A DNA stretch of 64,000 bases from JABWAN01 sp041918175 (lineage in GTDB: Bacteria; Zhuqueibacterota; Zhuqueibacteria; Zhuqueibacterales; Zhuqueibacteraceae). Of this stretch, positions 61,209 through 64,000 are shown one piece after another (positions within the stretch are counted from its first letter, which is position 1; each line of letters begins with the position of its first letter). The DNA lies in assembly GCA_041918175.1 (NCBI GenBank), contig JAYRWE010000120.1, forward strand, positions 6,248 through 70,247, given 5' to 3'. The notes under the pieces are model-generated. The model had not been told where the DNA came from and did not search any database. It was given only the letters and a program-made list of their open reading frames with translations. Position numbers and translations under genes: made by a program.

Positions 61209-63587
61209 ATGCTCCAAAACTACCTCAAAATCGCGCTGCGCAGTTTGCGCAAACAAAAGGGCCATGCACTCATCAACCTCGCCGGACTCGCGGTTGGCAT
61301 GGCGTGCTGCCTGCTCATTTTGCTGTACGTGCAGCATGAGCTGAGCTTCGATCAATACCATCAAAATAAAGATCGTCTCTATCGCTTGGCCACGCGCATT
61401 CAAGGCGCGACTTTCGATGAAGGCATTGCGAAAGTGAATGGGCCGTGGGGCATCGCCATTAAAAAAGAAGTGCCCGAAGTGGAAGACGCCGTGCGCTTTG
61501 TGCTCGTCGGACAAATTTTAGTCGGCAAGGGCGAGAAGCGTTTTTATGAAACCGAAGGCTTGTACACCGACTCCACCGCGCTGCGCGTTTTTAATTTTCC
61601 GCTGTTGCAAGGCGACGCCCACACCGCGCTCACGGCGCCGAACACGATGGCGGTCACGCGCGACTTTGCGCAAAAATATTTTGGCGAAGAAAATCCCCTC
61701 GGCCAAACGCTGACGCTCGACAATCGCACGGAGTATTTGATCACGGCGCTGCTCGACAACGTGCCCTCGAACTCGCATTTCACGTTTGACTTTCTGCTCT
61801 CGCTCGCGGGCTTCCAACATCCGCAGCGCGACAATTGGATTCAGTGGAATCAATTTTACACGTATCTGTTGTTGAAAGAAAACGTCTCGCCGCAAACCGT
61901 CGAAGCGAAAATTCCCGCGGTGTTGCAAAAGGGCATGGGCGCCGAAGCCGCCGCGCGTTTCTCGCCGTTCTTGCAGCCGCTGCCGCGAATTCATTTATAC
62001 TCACATCTCTTTCGCGAAATGTCGCCCAACTCGGACGTGGCGTACATCTACATTTTCGCCAGTGTGGCATTGCTCATTTTAATCGTCGCGGCGATCAACT
62101 TCATCAACCTCAGCACCGCGCAAGGCAGCCGCCGCGCCAAAGAAGTCGGCGTGCGCAAAGTGCTCGGCTCGCTGCGCCAACAGCTTGTCGGACAATTCCT
62201 CACCGAAGCGATCTTGCTCTGCATCCTCGCGGTCTTGCTCGCCATTAGTCTCGCGGAATTTTTCCTGCCGACGTTCAACGCGTTGGTGGATCGGCATATT
62301 GATATCGCGTGGCGCAACAACTCGCTGCTGTGGCTCGGCGTGTTGGGATTAACGCTGCTGCTCGGCGGTCTTGCTGGAAGTTATCCCGCGTTCGCACTCT
62401 CGGCTTTTCGTCCCGTGACCGCGCTCAAAGGACAAGCCGGCGGCGCTTCGAAAAAATCCGCGCTGCGCAATGGTTTGGTGGTTTTTCAATTTGCGCTCTC
62501 GGCGTTTTTGCTGATGGCCACCGGCGTGATCTATCGGCAGGCGCAGTTCATTCGCGAAAAAAATCTTGGCTATAATCCCGAACAAATCCTAACAATCCCG
62601 ATGCAGAACCCGGCGCTGGCGCGGGATTATGAAACCGTGAAGCACGAGCTGCTGCAACATCCGAACATCGTGGCGGTCTCGGCCTCGGCGAATTTGCCCG
62701 GCGGCAGCGATTGGGGCATTCCCACGCAACCGGAAGGCGTGTCGCCCGAGGAAGTGCCGCCGATGCGCATGCTTGTGGCTGATCATGATTTCATCAACAC
62801 GTTTCAAATGCAAATGGCCCAAGGCCGCAGCTTTTCCAAAGAATTTGCGAGCGACAGCACGAGCGCATTTATCATCAATGAAGAAGCGGCGCGGCAATTG
62901 AATTGGCGCGAGCCGTTGGGCAAGATGATCGCCATGCCCGCGATTCAACGCCAGGCCGCGCCCGTGATTGGCGTGGTGAAAGATTTTCATTTTCGCTCGT
63001 TGCACGAAAGCATCGGCCCGTTGCTGTTCTTCATTCCGCGCACGGATTGGCTGACGACGTTCTCCGTGCGCATCCGCCCGCAAAACATTCCGGAGACGCT
63101 GCGCTTTCTCGAAGAAAAATTTCAGCGGCTCGATCCCACGCATCCGTTCACGTATTCATTCTTTGACGAACGCATGGCGCAGCAATATCAAAGCGAACAG
63201 CGGTTGCAAAGCATGGCCAATTACGCCGCGGGCTTGGGAATTCTCATCGCCTGCCTCGGCCTGTTCGGCTTGGTCTCGTTCGCCACGGCGCAACGCACCA
63301 AAGAAATCGGCATCCGCAAAGTTCTCGGCGCGACCACGAGCGGCATCGTCGGCCTGCTTTCCAAAGAAACCGTGCGTCTCGTCGTCATCGCCAATCTCGT
63401 CGCGTGCCCCGCCGCCTATTTCATCATGCAACGCTGGCTGCAAGATTTCGCCTATCGCGCGGCAATGAGCCCCGCAATTTTTGTGTTGGCCTGTTTGCTC
63501 ACCGTGACGATCGCGCTGCTGACCGTCGGTTATCGCTCCCTCAAAGCCGCGCTGGCGAATCCGGTTGAGGCGCTGCGCTATGAATAA
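61209..63587 (+). CDS. Permease P18: duplicated FtsX/MacB-type ABC permease, last of the array
   Basis: 792 aa from ATG 61209; an in-frame ATG at 61113 lies in the repeat leader. NFINLSTAQGSRRAKEV after span 2 resembles P17, loop 1 RAKEVGVRKVLGS, loop 2 RTKEIGIRKVLGA, PCD2 VVKDFHFRSLHESIGPLL, end NPVEALRYE. Its leader (type C word, direct repeats) differs from the type A spacers, so it may be transcribed separately. A large inverted repeat follows. Confidence 0.92.
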   Translation: MLQNYLKIALRSLRKQKGHALINLAGLAVGMACCLLILLYVQHELSFDQYHQNKDRLYRLATRIQGATFDEGIAKVNGPWGIAIKKEVPEVEDAVRFVLVGQILVGKGEKRFYETEGLYTDSTALRVFNFPLLQGDAHTALTAPNTMAVTRDFAQKYFGEENPLGQTLTLDNRTEYLITALLDNVPSNSHFTFDFLLSLAGFQHPQRDNWIQWNQFYTYLLLKENVSPQTVEAKIPAVLQKGMGAEAAARFSPFLQPLPRIHLYSHLFREMSPNSDVAYIYIFASVALLILIVAAINFINLSTAQGSRRAKEVGVRKVLGSLRQQLVGQFLTEAILLCILAVLLAISLAEFFLPTFNALVDRHIDIAWRNNSLLWLGVLGLTLLLGGLAGSYPAFALSAFRPVTALKGQAGGASKKSALRNGLVVFQFALSAFLLMATGVIYRQAQFIREKNLGYNPEQILTIPMQNPALARDYETVKHELLQHPNIVAVSASANLPGGSDWGIPTQPEGVSPEEVPPMRMLVADHDFINTFQMQMAQGRSFSKEFASDSTSAFIINEEAARQLNWREPLGKMIAMPAIQRQAAPVIGVVKDFHFRSLHESIGPLLFFIPRTDWLTTFSVRIRPQNIPETLRFLEEKFQRLDPTHPFTYSFFDERMAQQYQSEQRLQSMANYAAGLGILIACLGLFGLVSFATAQRTKEIGIRKVLGATTSGIVGLLSKETVRLVVIANLVACPAAYFIMQRWLQDFAYRAAMSPAIFVLACLLTVTIALLTVGYRSLKAALANPVEALRYE

Positions 63588-63644
63588 AGCAAGAAGAGAT
63601 TTTTCTTTCGGAAAAAAAGAAGCTATTCGGCGAAACTCGGTGTC

Positions 63645-63690
63645 TTCGGTGCAACTCGGCGGCAAAGCTTTTCCGCCGAATTGCACCGAA
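63645..63690. repeat. Large inverted repeat after the array
   Basis: TTCGGTGCAACTCGGCGG and CCGCCGAATTGCACCGAA pair in 17 of 18 positions with a 10-nt loop. An outer CTCGGTG (from 63636) and CACCGAG (63703-63709) could extend it. It may end transcription of the array, although only a short T-rich stretch follows. Confidence 0.65.
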
Positions 63691-63785
63691 GTCGCTGAAT
63701 GTCACCGAGAAAAACTTTTAGAATTTTATTCTACGTTTGAAAAGCCAATCGCCTAATCTTGCTGCGCTAATTTTCCGAATCATCT

Positions 63786-64000
63786 ATGACTAAAGATCAT
63801 CTTAATTCTGCTCAAGGCACTTTGCTGCTCAAACGCAGCGAAGTGGCTGCCGTGCTCAAACTGGGTGAATGTATTGCCGCGGTCGAGTCCGCGTTCAAAT
63901 TATACGGCGAAGGCAAAACTGCGCCGCCGGGCATATTAGGCATTCATAGCCACGAGGGTGGCTTTCACATCAAAGCCGGTGTGTTGGAATTGGACCGTTC
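63786..64000 (+). CDS. Ornithine cyclodeaminase / mu-crystallin family protein, N-terminal part
   Basis: From ATG 63786 the frame stays open to the window end (71 codons). LLLKRSEVAAVLKLGECIAA, VESAFKLYGEGK and GGFHIKAGVLEL match the start of the family ('lls..dv..ll.....i.avE.aF...g.Gka..P' and 'g....KaA.l'). Members are NAD-dependent enzymes such as ornithine cyclodeaminase, alanine dehydrogenase or imine reductases; which one cannot be decided from this part. Confidence 0.8.
   Translation, partial: MTKDHLNSAQGTLLLKRSEVAAVLKLGECIAAVESAFKLYGEGKTAPPGILGIHSHEGGFHIKAGVLELDR

Noticed and set aside
63565..63756. 63-codon open frame after P18
   Set aside because: It spans the P18 stop region and the large inverted repeat, with no ribosome-binding site or family resemblance.

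Overview
The window looks like chromosome from an uncultured Gram-negative bacterium, plausibly of the FCB/KSB1-Calditrichota-like part of the tree. The reasons are an Mla-type phospholipid transport operon (which needs an outer membrane), a Tat-exported Gfo/Idh/MocA oxidoreductase, a MenC-type enzyme pointing to menaquinone, ClpC rather than ClpA, and duplicated FtsX/MacB permeases with the 'FKNYLKIALRNL' start and 'NPVEALRYE' end familiar from Bacteroidota-like genomes. The taxonomic placement is inference only.

Left region (1-17.7 kb), ordinary and accessory genes: a partial exported SpoIVB/S55-type protein (minus strand); a MazE/MazF-like toxin-antitoxin pair and a possible ribbon-helix-helix ORF; an SDR oxidoreductase and a MenC/N-acylamino-acid-racemase enzyme; a fatty-acid-hydroxylase-like membrane protein overlapping mlaE by 4 nt, followed by mlaF, an MCE/MlaD protein and a coiled-coil/nuclease-like protein; serS with a terminator; a Tat-exported oxidoreductase; a RES-domain (NAD-degrading toxin-like) protein with a zinc-ribbon-like N-terminus; clpC with a clear terminator; and an OLD-like ATPase that stops just where its TOPRIM domain should begin.

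Main region (17.95-63.6 kb): a same-strand array of 17 full-length (about 780-814 aa) duplicated FtsX/MacB-type ABC permeases plus one internally deleted 114-aa derivative. No ATP-binding subunit and no MacA-type adaptor is encoded in the array. The cytoplasmic parts (N-terminus, both K-E-[IV]-G-x-R-K loops, C-terminus) are nearly invariant while the periplasmic domains differ, as expected if many permeases share one ATPase encoded elsewhere. Three sequence types can be separated: a main group, P6+P11, and P3+P12. Spacers between genes are built from a few recurring degenerate word families (AGCCAA/AACCAG; purine-rich GGGCTTAGAGC words facing their complement; CTCGGACAAAAGAC). The shared gene ends plus spacers point to growth by tandem duplication.

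The array is interrupted at a few junctions by small genes or their remains: a TumE/TumA-like toxin-antitoxin pair (antisense), a mirrored palindrome element next to a DUF4440 remnant, an unknown 79-aa gene and a four-helix-bundle (23S rRNA IVS-type) gene each flanked by long hairpins, a probable second four-helix-bundle remnant, a DUF2938-like membrane protein, and a C-terminal ATPase-like remnant. After the array come a strong inverted repeat and the start of an ornithine cyclodeaminase/mu-crystallin family gene that runs off the right edge. No rRNA, tRNA, CRISPR array or recognisable transposase was seen.
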